DNA of 64,000 nt from HK1 sp965220535 (GCA_965220535.1 OZ244833.1:1798001-1862000); one strand, 5' to 3'. Positions 35,336 through 44,818 are shown, numbered from the stretch's first letter. A program made the numbers and translations. Notes: a model not told the origin generated them from the letters alone.

Positions 35336-36370
35336 TTACCGCCCTCCTTGCGGGCGGCGGGGCGGGCGGCGGAGCAAGCGACGCTGCACCGGGAAGAGTT
35401 CGAAGCCGGTGCGCGCAAAGCAAAGCCCCCACAGCCCCGTCGGGGCTTTGAGCATCACGACGACGGCAAGGGCGCCGAGGATGATGAGGTAGATCGACCC
35501 GAGGTCGGCGAGGAAGCCGCGCAGGGCGAAGAAGACGAGGGTGCCGACGATCGGACCCTCGATACGGCCGACCCCGCCGATGACGACGATGAAGATGACA
35601 TAAGCCGTCCAGTCGACGACATCGAATGCGGCTTCGGGCGAGATGCGCAACTTGGCGAGGAAGATCAACGCCCCGGCGAGGCCGGTGATGAAGGCCGCCG
35701 CGACATAGACGAGATATTTGGTGCGCATATTGTCGACCCCGACGCTCTCGGCGGCGGTCTCGGAGTCGCGGATGGCGGTGAGCGCAAGGCCGTGGCGCGA
35801 GCGCAGCAGCCAGTAGACCAGCGCCACCGAGCCGACGGCAAGGGCCAAGGCGATCCAATAGACGATCGACTCGCGCATCTCCTTCTTCTGGGCGATCTCC
35901 TTGACCACCCTGACCGGCAGGCTCATCCCCGAGCCCCCGCCGAGCGCTTGGATCTGAGCGATCGAGAGCATATAGACCTCGGCGATGACCCAAGTCCCGA
36001 TGGCGAAATAGGCGCCCTTGAGCCGAAAGGCGATCGCCGCCGTCGGCAGCGCAAGAAAGGCCGCCACCGCGCCCGCCGCTACCAGCGCGAGCATCGGATG
36101 CATGCCGGCGAATGCCGCGAGAGCGAAGAGCGTATAACCGCCGATGCCGACGAAAGCCTGCTGACCGACGGAGACCAATCCGGCGTATCCGGCGAGGAGA
36201 TTCCACATCGTGGCCAGGGCGAGATAGGCGGAGATCTCGACCCCCAATCGCATCTGCGCGCGATCGAGCCAATAGGGACCGGCGGCAAGAACCACGACCG
36301 CCACGAGGACGAGCACGAGGGCCACGCGGCTCGCATCGGTCATGGTTGCCACCTCGTAGCGCTCGGCCAT
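35336..36370 (-). CDS. livM: Branched-chain-type ABC transporter permease LivM
   Basis: A 344-aa inner-membrane permease of the Liv family, with multiple helices and the typical MWNLLAGYAGLVSVGQQAFV, GAYFAIGTWVIAEVYM, LTAIRDSETAAESVGV (the EAA-like ATPase contact) and VVIGGVGRIEGPIVGTLVFF. It is the last gene of the hydroquinone operon and lies 5 bp after livH. The start at 36370 (MAERYEVATM) could be replaced by an ATG 27 bp downstream. It probably imports an aromatic or carboxylic substrate of the linked pathway rather than leucine. Confidence 0.92.
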   Translation of the reverse strand: MAERYEVATMTDASRVALVLVLVAVVVLAAGPYWLDRAQMRLGVEISAYLALATMWNLLAGYAGLVSVGQQAFVGIGGYTLFALAAFAGMHPMLALVAAGAVAAFLALPTAAIAFRLKGAYFAIGTWVIAEVYMLSIAQIQALGGGSGMSLPVRVVKEIAQKKEMRESIVYWIALALAVGSVALVYWLLRSRHGLALTAIRDSETAAESVGVDNMRTKYLVYVAAAFITGLAGALIFLAKLRISPEAAFDVVDWTAYVIFIVVIGGVGRIEGPIVGTLVFFALRGFLADLGSIYLIILGALAVVVMLKAPTGLWGLCFARTGFELFPVQRRLLRRPPRRPQGGR

Positions 36371-36375
36371 CGTCG

Positions 36376-37242
36376 TCAGTCCTTGATCTTGGGGAAAAGA
36401 CCCTGCGGGCGCACCACGAGGACCGCAAGAAAGGCGATGTGACCTGCGAGGATCTGAAAGCCGGGGTGGATCTTCGCCCCCAAGGACTGCGCGACGCCCA
36501 AGATGATCCCGCCCGCCAGCGTGCCCCACAGATTGCCGAGACCGCCGATGATCACCGCCTCGAAGGCGAAGAGCAGACGCGCCGGGCCCACCGTCGGGGT
36601 GACGTTGGTGCGGATCGCCATCAACACCCCGGCCAAGGCGCATACCCCGAGCGCAAGAGCCATCGCCAGCGCATAGATCCGGCGGTTGTCCACGCCCATC
36701 AAACGCACCGTGCTCGGGTCGTCGGAGGTCGCCCGAAATACCCTTCCCAGATGGGTGCGGTAAAACAGCGCCTGCAACGAGGCGATCACCGCAACCGCGA
36801 CGACGAAAACGAGCATCGGATAAACGCCGATGGCGATGCCCCCCGCGAGATCGATGCTCGCGGTCTCGAGTCCCGCGGCCTGCAGGCGCCGGGTATCTGC
36901 GGAAAAACTTTCGAGCAGCACGTTTTGGATGATGATCGAAAGCCCGAAGGTCACCAGCAGCGGCGGCAGGATATCCTCGCCCAAGGTGAATTCGAGCAGC
37001 CACCGCTGCAAGACGAAACCCAAGGCGAACATCAGGGGCACGACCGCGACGAGGGCGGTCAGCGGATGCACCCCGAGGCCGTCGACCACGGCGATGGCGA
37101 GAAAGGCGGCGAGGACGATGAGGTCGCCGTGCGCCAAGTTGACCAAGCGCATCACGCCGAAAATCAGCGAGAGGCCGGTCGCGAAAAGCGCGAACAGTCC
37201 GCCGAGCAGCACCCCTTGGACGATGGCGTTGAGCCACTCCAT
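36376..37242 (-). CDS. livH: Branched-chain-type ABC transporter permease LivH
   Basis: A 288-aa permease starting MEWLNAIVQGVLLGGLFALF, with GVMRLVNLAHGDLIVLAAF, the ATPase-contact RATSDDPSTVRLMGVDNRRI and EAVIIGGLGNLWGTLAGGI, all characteristic of LivH. It lies 4 bp from livF and 5 bp from livM on the same strand, so the transporter genes are one transcription unit. Confidence 0.93.
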   Translation of the reverse strand: MEWLNAIVQGVLLGGLFALFATGLSLIFGVMRLVNLAHGDLIVLAAFLAIAVVDGLGVHPLTALVAVVPLMFALGFVLQRWLLEFTLGEDILPPLLVTFGLSIIIQNVLLESFSADTRRLQAAGLETASIDLAGGIAIGVYPMLVFVVAVAVIASLQALFYRTHLGRVFRATSDDPSTVRLMGVDNRRIYALAMALALGVCALAGVLMAIRTNVTPTVGPARLLFAFEAVIIGGLGNLWGTLAGGIILGVAQSLGAKIHPGFQILAGHIAFLAVLVVRPQGLFPKIKD

Positions 37243-37246
37243 CGCA

Positions 37247-37993
37247 TCACATCCCGAAATAGGCCTGCGTGATCCGCTCGTGCGTCAACTCCTGCGGACG
37301 CCCGGAAAGCGAAATCCGTCCTTCTTGGAAGCAATAAGCGCGGTCGGCGACCGCCAAGGCCTGCCTGATATCCTGCTCGACGATCACGAGGCTGGTGCCT
37401 TGGGCGAGGATCGCCGGCAACGCCGCATAGATATCCTTGATCACGACCGGCGCGAGCCCGAGGCTGATCTCGTCGCAAAGCAGCAAGCGCGGATTGGCCA
37501 TCAAGGCGCGACCGATGGCCACCATCTGCTGCTGACCACCCGAAAGCGCCGTGCCCGACGAGCGTCGCCGTTCGGCGAGCGCCGGGAACAGGGCATAGAC
37601 GCGATCGAGCCCCCAATATCCCGGGCGACCGACACTTGCCCCCATCAGCAGATTCTCCTCGACCGTCAGGGAGGGAAAAAGCCTTCGCCCCTCGGGGACC
37701 ATCGCGATCCCGGCGCGAGCGATGGCGTCGACCCTCATCCCGCCGATGGGACGGCCCGCGAAACGAACGGCGTCGCGCGCAGCGATGAGCATGCCGGTCA
37801 CCGAGCGCAAGAAGGCGCTCTTGCCGGCGCCGTTGGCCCCGATGACGGCGATCGTTTCGCCCTCGGCGACGGCAAGGTCGATGCCGAAAAGGGCTTGGAA
37901 ATCGCCGTAGAAGGCTTCGAGGCCCCGGATCTCTAGCAACGGAGTCTCGAGCGACGGAGTCTCGAGCGACGGGCTCTCGAGCACAGAACTCAT
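37247..37993 (-). CDS. livF: Branched-chain-type ABC transporter ATPase LivF
   Basis: A 248-aa ATPase with Walker A GANGAGKSAF, signature ALSGGQQQMVAIGRALM, Walker B LLLCDEISLGLAP and the switch VIVEQD. The N-terminus carries a short duplicated motif (LESPSLETPSLETPLLE) that is not part of the family core. The ATG overlaps, as ATGA, the stop of the small chimeric frame upstream, exactly as it would have overlapped livG before the duplication. Confidence 0.93.
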   Translation of the reverse strand: MSSVLESPSLETPSLETPLLEIRGLEAFYGDFQALFGIDLAVAEGETIAVIGANGAGKSAFLRSVTGMLIAARDAVRFAGRPIGGMRVDAIARAGIAMVPEGRRLFPSLTVEENLLMGASVGRPGYWGLDRVYALFPALAERRRSSGTALSGGQQQMVAIGRALMANPRLLLCDEISLGLAPVVIKDIYAALPAILAQGTSLVIVEQDIRQALAVADRAYCFQEGRISLSGRPQELTHERITQAYFGM

Positions 37994-38286
37994 GCGGCGG
38001 GGATCCCCATATAGACCTCGCGCACCTTGGGGTCCGCCATCACCCGCTCGGGATCGCCCTCCGCGAGCAGCGCGCCGAAGTCGATGACGATCAAGCGATC
38101 GACGACCGAGATCAGCGCGTGCACGATATGTTCGATCCAGATGATCGACACCCCTTCTTCGCGCACCTGACGGATGGTCTCGACGAGAGCGTGGCATTCC
38201 GCCTCGGTATCGCCGTAGAAGGCTTCGAGGCTCCTGGTTTCGAGCAAAGGGGTCTCGAGCAAAGGGCTCTCAAGCACCGGACTCAT
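37990..38286 (-). pseudogene. Chimeric fragment: livF start fused to livG end
   Basis: A 98-aa frame. Its first 26 residues copy the LivF N-terminus (MSPVLESPLLETPLLE to AFYGD). The rest copies the LivG C-terminus (AECHALVETIRQVREEGVS to VYMGIPAA). The livG-derived part differs from livG at only a handful of bases over about 215 bp. The simplest origin is a tandem duplication of about 290 bp across the livG/livF junction. It keeps ATGA overlaps on both sides and so may still be translated, but it lacks both Walker motifs. Confidence 0.85.
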
Positions 38287-39014
38287 GCGGCGGGGATCCC
38301 CATATAGACCTCGCGCACCTTGGGGTCCGCCATCACCCGCTCGGGATCGCCTTTTGCGAGCAGTGCGCCGAAGTCGATGACGATCAAGCGATCGACGACC
38401 GAGATCAGGGCGTGCACGATATGTTCGATCCAGATGATCGACACCCCTTCTTCGCGCACCTGACGGATGGTCTCGACGAGAGCGTGGCATTCCACCTCGG
38501 TGAGGCCGCCGGCGATCTCGTCGAGCAAGAGCAAGCGGGGGCGGGTGGCGAGGGCGCGAGCGAGCTCGAGGCGTTTGCGCTCGAGCAGCGTGAGGGATCC
38601 GGCGAGCACGTTCGCCTTGTCGACAAGGCCGGTGCGCTCGAGCACCGAAGCACATCGGCGGTGGATTTCGGGTTCGCGTTCGCCGGCGCCGAAGGCCGCG
38701 CCGACGAGGAGATTTTCGAAGACGGTCATCTTCGCGAAGGGATGGGGGACCTGATAGCTCCTGCCGATCCCGCGCCGACAACGGGAGTGAGGGGCGAGCC
38801 CGGTGATGTCGGCGCCGGCGAAGCGCACCCGACCGGCATCGGGGCGCAGATCGCCGGTGATGAGGTCGAAGAGCGTGCTCTTGCCGGCACCGTTGGGACC
38901 GAGCACCCCGAGGGCCTCGCGCTCGGCGAGCGCGAAGCTCAGGTTATCGGTCACCTTGAGCGCCCCGAAACGCTTGGAAACGCCGTCGATCTCGAGGAGG
39001 TCGGGTCGGGGCAT
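38283..39014 (-). CDS. livG: Branched-chain-type ABC transporter ATPase LivG
   Basis: A 243-aa ATPase: Walker A GPNGAGKSTLF, IGRSYQVPHPFAKMTVFENL (Q loop), the signature region SLTLLERKRLELARALA (a LivG-type variant of LSGGQ), Walker B LLLLDEIAGGL and the switch WIEHIV. The start at 39014 gives the usual LLEIDGVSKRFGALKV N-terminus. The frame extends upstream without similarity. Confidence 0.93.
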   Translation of the reverse strand: MPRPDLLEIDGVSKRFGALKVTDNLSFALAEREALGVLGPNGAGKSTLFDLITGDLRPDAGRVRFAGADITGLAPHSRCRRGIGRSYQVPHPFAKMTVFENLLVGAAFGAGEREPEIHRRCASVLERTGLVDKANVLAGSLTLLERKRLELARALATRPRLLLLDEIAGGLTEVECHALVETIRQVREEGVSIIWIEHIVHALISVVDRLIVIDFGALLAKGDPERVMADPKVREVYMGIPAA

Positions 39015-39124
39015 GATGTTTTCGACCGGGGGCGCGAGTCGGGGCGGGTCGGCGCGAGTCGGCCGATGACGATGGCAACCGCGAATCCGGCGGCGGGGCC
39101 TGAAGCGAGGCCTGAAGCGGGGCG

Positions 39125-40420
39125 TCAGCCGATCGCCTCCATCTCGCCGCCGACGGGGATCGAAGGCGCGGTCTCGTTGGCGGTGATGACGATATCGTAT
39201 TTGCGCTTCGCGCCCTCGCCGCCGAGCCGCCACTGCCCCCCGACCAAGGGCGTCTTCGCGACGTTCTTCACCGGACCCGCTCCCCAGTCGACAGGGCCGA
39301 CGACGGTATCGAGCCTCATGCGGCCCAAAGCCTCGATCAGCGCATTCGCATCGCCCGGGCCGCCGGCGTCGACGAAAGCCCTCGCCGCCACCTCGAAGAG
39401 CGCGTGGACAAACCCGATCGGCTGCGTCCACTGCTTGCCGGTGGACGCCTCGTAGGCATCGGCAAGACCCTTGGCGCTCGTCTCGGTGAGCGAGGAGGCG
39501 AAGGGGTGATTCGGCGACCACCAAACCTCCGAGGAGAGGTTGTTGCCGCTATCGCCCAAGGCCTCGAGAGCCACCGGGAACAAGGTGGCCTTGCCGATCG
39601 AGGCGATCTTCGGCACGAAGCCCTGCTGCTGCGCTTGGGTCCAAAAGGTGGTGAAGTCCGGGGGGATCATCACCCCGGTGACGATCTCGCAGTCCAGCGA
39701 TTTGAACTCGGCGATATAGGAGGAGAAATCGTCGTTGAGGTTCTGGTAGCGCCCCGGATCGTTCAGCGAATAGCCATGGTGCGCAAGGGGCTTGGGAAAG
39801 CCGAGCTCCTTGTCGCCCCAAGCGTTGCCGTCGCCGTCGTTGGGGAAGAGCCCGCCGACCCTCTTGTTGGTCTCGATCTTGTTCCACATCCCGGTGAAGA
39901 CCGCGATGATGTCTTCGAGCCCCCAGAAGAAATGATAGGTGTAGTCGAAACCCTCGCCGGGGTCGCCGCCGCGGGTGAAGAACCAGGGCTGCCACGGCGC
40001 CACCGTGGACACGCAAGGGATCTCGTTGACCTCGCACTGATCCGAAACCGGATTGGTGGTCTCCGGCGTCGATGCCACGAGCATCATGTCGATCTCGTCG
40101 GAAAGGATGAGTTCGTTGGCGACCTCCGCCGCCCGATTCGGATTGGACTGGCTGTCTTTGACGATCACTTCGATCGGATGGCGCTTGCCGTCGATCCGCA
40201 ATCCTTGCTCGAAGGTCCGGCGCAGGCTGTCGATGACGAAGGCATCGGCTTCCCCGAAGGGAGCGAGGGGGCCGGTTTGGGGCGAGACGTAGCCGAGCTT
40301 GATCGGGCGCACGGCGCCGATCGCCGGCATCGGGAGGGCCGCGCCCAAAGCGGCGGCGCCTAGGGCACCGGCCGAGGTGCCGAGGAAGCGGCGGCGGTCG
40401 ATCTCGGGATGGACTTTCAT
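39125..40420 (-). CDS. livK: Periplasmic substrate-binding protein of the Liv-type transporter
   Basis: A 431-aa protein of the type I periplasmic-binding fold. The N-terminus has a twin-arginine signal (DRRRFLGTSAGALGAAALG). The mature part starts near PIKLGYVSPQTGPLAPFGEA and includes MMLVASTPETTNPVSDQCE. The start at 40420 follows GAGAAGGAGAGAACG. It lies between the catabolic genes and the transporter ATPases in the same operon, so it probably binds an aromatic compound or pathway precursor. That substrate is inference. Confidence 0.9.
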   Translation of the reverse strand: MKVHPEIDRRRFLGTSAGALGAAALGAALPMPAIGAVRPIKLGYVSPQTGPLAPFGEADAFVIDSLRRTFEQGLRIDGKRHPIEVIVKDSQSNPNRAAEVANELILSDEIDMMLVASTPETTNPVSDQCEVNEIPCVSTVAPWQPWFFTRGGDPGEGFDYTYHFFWGLEDIIAVFTGMWNKIETNKRVGGLFPNDGDGNAWGDKELGFPKPLAHHGYSLNDPGRYQNLNDDFSSYIAEFKSLDCEIVTGVMIPPDFTTFWTQAQQQGFVPKIASIGKATLFPVALEALGDSGNNLSSEVWWSPNHPFASSLTETSAKGLADAYEASTGKQWTQPIGFVHALFEVAARAFVDAGGPGDANALIEALGRMRLDTVVGPVDWGAGPVKNVAKTPLVGGQWRLGGEGAKRKYDIVITANETAPSIPVGGEMEAIG

Positions 40421-40563
40421 CGTTCTCTCCTTCTCGATGGTGATGGTCGATGGTGATGGTCGATTGTCGATGGTGACTCGAGGCGATTCGGTGGCGATTC
40501 GAGGCGAAAGGGCTTCGACAGAGGGCTTCGATACGGGGCTTCGACAGGAGGCTTCGCCGGCCA

Positions 40564-41625
40564 TCAAGATCCCGGCGGCGCCCCCGACCAAGCGCGGGCG
40601 AGCAAATCCGAAAGCCCGTCTTCGTCGATGGCCCGCGGATTCCAATAGGGCTTCTCGAGCGCGAGGGCGGCGGCGATCGCGACCCCCTCTTGCGGCATGC
40701 CCAAGGCGGCGAGCGATGGCGGCGCCCCGAGGCGAGCGGCGAGATCGAAGAGCGCCCGCGGCGCATCCTCGGCCGCTAAAGCCCGCGCCACCGCGGCCAT
40801 CGCCCTCGGGGCCGCCGCGGCGTTATAGGCCGCCGCGTGCGGCAAGATCACGGTATGGGTTTCGGAGTGGGGCAGATCGAAACGCCCGCCCAGGGTATGG
40901 CAAAGCTTGTGGTGCAGCGCCATCGAGACTTGCCCCAAGCAAGCGCCGCATAACCACGCCCCGTAAAGGGCCCGGGCCCGCGGAGCTGCGCCGAGCGGTT
41001 CGTCGACGATCCGCGGCAGAGCCTCGCCGAAGGCGCGGATCCCCTCCTCGGCCATCAGCGAGGCGACGGGGTTGCGATCCCGGGCGTAAAGGGCCTCGAC
41101 GGCGTGGGCGATGGCGTTGATCCCGCTCGTCCCCGACAGGGCGACGGGCAACGAGAGCGTGAGATCGACGTCGTAGATGACGGTTTCAGGGAGCACCTTG
41201 AGCGTGCGCTGCGTCGTCTTCGCGCCTTGCGCCGTCTCGCCGAGGATCGGGGTCATCTCCGAACCGGCGTAGGTCGTCGGGACCGCGATCTGGGGCAGAT
41301 CGGTGCGCAAGGCGATCGCCTTGCCGAGGCCGATCGTCGAGCCGCCGCCGATGGCGACGACTCCGTCGATGGCATCGGCCTGCACGCGCACCATCGTGCG
41401 CTCGGTCAGGGCCACCGGAGTGTGCATCGCGATTTCGCTATGCCGGCCGGCAAAGCGCGGTCCGAGAATCTCGTGCGCTCTCTCGGCCGTTTCGTTCCGG
41501 CTCGGGGTCGCCAGCACCAAGGCGCGCTCGATCCCGAGAGCGGCGGCCTCCTCGGCGAGCGTCTCCAGCGTGCCGGCACCGAATACGACGCGGGCGGCCG
41601 GGGCGGTGTAGACGAAGGGCTCCAT
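40564..41625 (-). CDS. hapF: Maleylacetate reductase
   Basis: Reduces maleylacetate to 3-oxoadipate with NAD(P)H. The 353-aa protein belongs to the iron-alcohol-dehydrogenase fold: VVAIGGGSTIGLGKAIAL (nucleotide binding), VPTTYAGSEMTPI, and the HHKLCHTLGGRFDLPHSETH region with the histidines of the active site. The start abuts the stop of the CoA-transferase B gene. Together with the dioxygenase and semialdehyde dehydrogenase upstream it completes hydroquinone to 3-oxoadipate. Confidence 0.9.
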   Translation of the reverse strand: MEPFVYTAPAARVVFGAGTLETLAEEAAALGIERALVLATPSRNETAERAHEILGPRFAGRHSEIAMHTPVALTERTMVRVQADAIDGVVAIGGGSTIGLGKAIALRTDLPQIAVPTTYAGSEMTPILGETAQGAKTTQRTLKVLPETVIYDVDLTLSLPVALSGTSGINAIAHAVEALYARDRNPVASLMAEEGIRAFGEALPRIVDEPLGAAPRARALYGAWLCGACLGQVSMALHHKLCHTLGGRFDLPHSETHTVILPHAAAYNAAAAPRAMAAVARALAAEDAPRALFDLAARLGAPPSLAALGMPQEGVAIAAALALEKPYWNPRAIDEDGLSDLLARAWSGAPPGS

Positions 41626-42411
41626 CTAGGCGGCCCTCGTATCGCTTCGAGCGTGGGCGGCGCGGGTGCGCGCCTGCAGATCGCGCAGCGCCTTCAACTC
41701 CTCGGGCCGCGGGGGATCGGTTTCGACCAGATCGGGCGCGAAAAGCACCGGCCAAGCGCAGCTGTCTTGCACCGCGGCGCGGGTAACGCCGGGGTGGAGC
41801 GAGCGCACCGTGAGCTCGCGAGTCTTTTCGTCGGGGGTCCAAAGCGCGAGATCGGTGATCAGCAGGGTCGGCCCCGCGGTCGCCAAGCCATGACGCGCCC
41901 GATCGTCGTGCCCGGCACCGTGCCCGAACGAGGTGACGAAATCGATGCGCTCGACGAAGCAGCGCCGCGACTGCTTGGCGGTGATGTAGATCTGCCGGCA
42001 ACACGCGGCGATCTCCGGCGCCCCGCCGCCGCCGGGCAAACGCACCCGCGGCCGCCGGTAATCACCGATCACCGTGGTATTGATATTGCCGAAGCGATCG
42101 ATCTGCGCCGCCCCGAGAAAGCCGACCGTGATCCGTCCGCCTTGCAGCCAATAGCGGAACATCTCGGGCACCGAGACGGTGGTCACCGCCGTCTCGCAGA
42201 GCTCGCCGTCGCCGATCGAGAGCGGCAGCACGCTCGGCGCGGTGCCGATCGTGCCGCTTTCGTAGATCAAGGTGATCCCCGGGGCATGGCCAAGGCGCGC
42301 CAAGTTGCACGCCGCCGACGGCGCCCCGATGCCGACGAAGCAGACATCCTCGCTGCAAAGCGCACGCGCGGCGGCGATGGTCATCATCTCGTCGGGGGTG
42401 AAATCGCTCAT
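41626..42411 (-). CDS. pcaJ: 3-oxoadipate CoA-transferase-like subunit B
   Basis: A 261-aa family I CoA-transferase beta subunit. LIYESGTIGTAPSVLP holds the ESG motif whose Glu forms the covalent CoA thioester. QIDRFGNINTTVIGDYRRP and LTVRSLHPGVTRAAVQ are typical of the PcaJ/GctB branch. It overlaps subunit A by ATGA. The operon points to 3-oxoadipate as substrate; a glutaconate-type specificity cannot be excluded by sequence. Confidence 0.85.
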   Translation of the reverse strand: MSDFTPDEMMTIAAARALCSEDVCFVGIGAPSAACNLARLGHAPGITLIYESGTIGTAPSVLPLSIGDGELCETAVTTVSVPEMFRYWLQGGRITVGFLGAAQIDRFGNINTTVIGDYRRPRVRLPGGGGAPEIAACCRQIYITAKQSRRCFVERIDFVTSFGHGAGHDDRARHGLATAGPTLLITDLALWTPDEKTRELTVRSLHPGVTRAAVQDSCAWPVLFAPDLVETDPPRPEELKALRDLQARTRAAHARSDTRAA

Positions 42412-43271
42412 CCGACCTCCTCGCTTCGCAATGCCGCCACCCGCGCGGCGAAATCCTCGGGGGCGGCGTCGAGCACGTTCGTTTGCATCCAAGCGCCGAA
42501 GGCGTCGCGGTCGGCGGAGATCGCATCCCAAGCGCGATAGGCGGCGTTGTCGCGGGCGTAGTAGCCGTGCGCGTAGGAGGGATGGGCGCCCCCGGGGGCG
42601 AGGGCGATGGCATCGACGGTCCAGTGGGGCAGCACGCAGGCGTTCGGATGCAATCCCTCGAAGCGATCGACGACCTCCTCGACGCTGACCAACACCCGGC
42701 GCGCCGCCAGCGCCGCCTCCTTCTGGACGCCGATGATCCCCTCGATCAGAACGTCGCCGGCGCGATTGGCGCGCTGGGCATGGATCATCGTCACGTCCGG
42801 CCGCAGCGCGGGCACCGCGGTCAGCCGCTCGCCGGTGAAGGGGCAGTCGATCGAGCGGATATTGGGATTCACCTTGCGCAACTCGGCCCCGACATAGCCG
42901 CGCAGGATCGCGCAGGGCAGCCCTGCGGCCCCGGCCTCGTAGGCCTGAGCGAGCGCGGAGTGGGAATGCTCCTCGATCTCGAGCGGCTGCGGCCAATCGT
43001 TCTCCACCGCATCGCGCAGCCGTCGCAGCAAACCGACCCCGGGATTGCCCGCGTACGAAAAGACCAGTTTTTTCACTCGCCCCATGCCGATGAGTTGGTC
43101 GTAGATCAGATCCGGGGTCATCCGGATCAAGACGAGATCGCGTTGGCCCTGGCGAATCAGCTCGTGGGCCGCGGCGTGGGGGATCAGATGCGTAAAGCCC
43201 TCCAAAGCGAGGGTGGCGCCGTCGTCGATATGATCGGCGATGGCATCGGAAAGGGAGCAAAAGCGTGCCAT
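42408..43271 (-). CDS. pcaI: 3-oxoadipate CoA-transferase-like subunit A
   Basis: A 287-aa alpha subunit. DGATLALEGFTHLIPHAAAH replaces the usual GGFG region, followed by DLVLIRMTPDLIYDQLIGMG and VKKLVFSYAGNPGVG, a pattern of the GctA/PcaI-like branch. The start at 43271 gives MARFCSLSDAIADHI. It acts with the overlapping subunit B to activate 3-oxoadipate as its CoA ester. A thiolase to finish the pathway is not in this operon. Confidence 0.85.
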   Translation of the reverse strand: MARFCSLSDAIADHIDDGATLALEGFTHLIPHAAAHELIRQGQRDLVLIRMTPDLIYDQLIGMGRVKKLVFSYAGNPGVGLLRRLRDAVENDWPQPLEIEEHSHSALAQAYEAGAAGLPCAILRGYVGAELRKVNPNIRSIDCPFTGERLTAVPALRPDVTMIHAQRANRAGDVLIEGIIGVQKEAALAARRVLVSVEEVVDRFEGLHPNACVLPHWTVDAIALAPGGAHPSYAHGYYARDNAAYRAWDAISADRDAFGAWMQTNVLDAAPEDFAARVAALRSEEVG

Positions 43272-43276
43272 CGGCT

Positions 43277-43370
43277 GTCTAGCGCTCGTGCTTGGCGCTC
43301 ATGCTTGGCGCTCGTTTGGCGCTCATGCTTGGCGCTCGTGCCTGGCGCTCATGTCTGGCGCTCATAGTGC
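43277..43370 (-). repeat. Tandem repeat between ALDH and CoA-transferase genes
   Basis: Six or so imperfect copies of GAGCGCCAAGCAT (13-15 bp units) fill the junction and run into the last codons of the aldehyde dehydrogenase gene. Confidence 0.75.
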
Positions 43371-44818
43371 GGCGGCACTTGCGCGTCGACATTGACCCAA
43401 ACCGATTTCGGCGAGGTGTATTCGCGCATCGCCTCGAAGCCCATCTCGCGCCCGTAGCCGGACTCGCCGACCCCGCCGAAAGGCGAGCCCGGGTGCACCA
43501 CCTTGTAGGCGTTGATCCACACCATGCCGGCGCGGATCTCGCGAGCGCAGCGATGCGCCCGCGCCAGATCCCGGGTCCACAGCCCGGCGCCGAGTCCGTA
43601 GCGCCCGCCGTTGGCGATGGCCAACGCTTCGTCGTCGTCGGCGAAGGTCGCCACGCTCACCACCGGCCCGAAGACCTCCTCCCGGCTGATGGCACTGCTC
43701 GGATCCGCCCGCACGACGGTCGGCTCGACGAAACAGCCGCGAGCGAGTTCGGGGGCTTGCGGCGCACCGCCGCCGGTGATCACCTCGCCGCCCTCCTCGC
43801 GGGCGCGAGCGACGAAGTGCAGCACCCGCTCTTGGTGCTGCTTGGAGGTCAAAGGCCCCATCTCGGTACTCGGATCGAGGGGATTGCCGAGCCGGATCGA
43901 CTGCGCGAGGGCCACGAAGCGCTCGAGGAAGGCGTCGGCGACGCTCTCGTGCAGCACCAAGCGCGAACCGGCGATGCACGCCTGGCCTTGGTTGTGGAAG
44001 ATCGCCCACGCCGAGCCCCCGACCGCCGCTCGCAGACCGGCATCGGCGAAGACGATATTCGGGCCCTTGCCGCCGAGTTCGAGCTGGATTTTCTTGAGAT
44101 TGCCCGCCGATGCTTCGACGATACGCCGCCCGGTCTGCGTCGAACCGGTGAACGCGACCTTGGCGATATCCGGATGCTCGGCGATCCGCTGCCCCGCGCT
44201 GTGGCCGTAGCCCGGCACCACGTTGACGACCCCGGGCGGAAAGCCGACCTCGCGCATCATCTCGGCGATACGCAGGGTGCTCAGCGGGGTCAACTCCGAG
44301 GGCTTGATGACGATGCAGTTGCCCGCCGCCAATGCCGGCGCCATCTTCCAGCTCGTGAACATCAGCGGGAAGTTCCACGGCACGATCTGACCCACGACGC
44401 CGACCGGCTCGCGCTGCACGTAGTTGACGAAGCCCGGATAGACCGGCGGCAAAAAGCCCTCGAACTTATCCGCCATACCCCCGAAATAGCGAAAGCAGCG
44501 CGCGGTTCGCGGCAGATCGAGTTTGCGGGCGTCGCGCACCGGATGACCGGTATCGCGCGCTTCGAGTTCGATCAACTCCTCGGCACGGGCTTCGATGAGG
44601 TCGGCGAGCCGCAGCAGCAGGCTGCCGCGGTCCGAAGGATCCATCCGACTCCAAGCCGGGAATGCCGCTTGCGCCGCCTCGACCGCTCGATCGACGTCCT
44701 TCGCCCGGGCCTCCTCGACGGTGGCGAGAAGGGAGTTGTCGAAGGGGTCGAGGACCTCGATCTTGCCGCCGTCGAGGGCGTCGACGAACTCTCCGCCGAT
44801 AAAAAGTCCGGTCTGCAT
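43349..44818 (-). CDS. hapE: 4-hydroxymuconic semialdehyde dehydrogenase
   Basis: A 489-aa aldehyde dehydrogenase: VVGQIVPWNFPLMFTSWKMA, the NAD-binding GSTQTGRRI, catalytic Glu in LELGGKGPNIVF, catalytic Cys in FHNQGQACIAGSRL, and EEVFGPVVSVATF. Sequence alone gives only the family. The assignment comes from its place between the hydroquinone dioxygenase subunits and maleylacetate reductase, which matches hydroquinone-pathway clusters. It converts the ring-cleavage aldehyde to maleylacetate. Confidence 0.85.
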   Translation of the reverse strand: MQTGLFIGGEFVDALDGGKIEVLDPFDNSLLATVEEARAKDVDRAVEAAQAAFPAWSRMDPSDRGSLLLRLADLIEARAEELIELEARDTGHPVRDARKLDLPRTARCFRYFGGMADKFEGFLPPVYPGFVNYVQREPVGVVGQIVPWNFPLMFTSWKMAPALAAGNCIVIKPSELTPLSTLRIAEMMREVGFPPGVVNVVPGYGHSAGQRIAEHPDIAKVAFTGSTQTGRRIVEASAGNLKKIQLELGGKGPNIVFADAGLRAAVGGSAWAIFHNQGQACIAGSRLVLHESVADAFLERFVALAQSIRLGNPLDPSTEMGPLTSKQHQERVLHFVARAREEGGEVITGGGAPQAPELARGCFVEPTVVRADPSSAISREEVFGPVVSVATFADDDEALAIANGGRYGLGAGLWTRDLARAHRCAREIRAGMVWINAYKVVHPGSPFGGVGESGYGREMGFEAMREYTSPKSVWVNVDAQVPPHYERQT

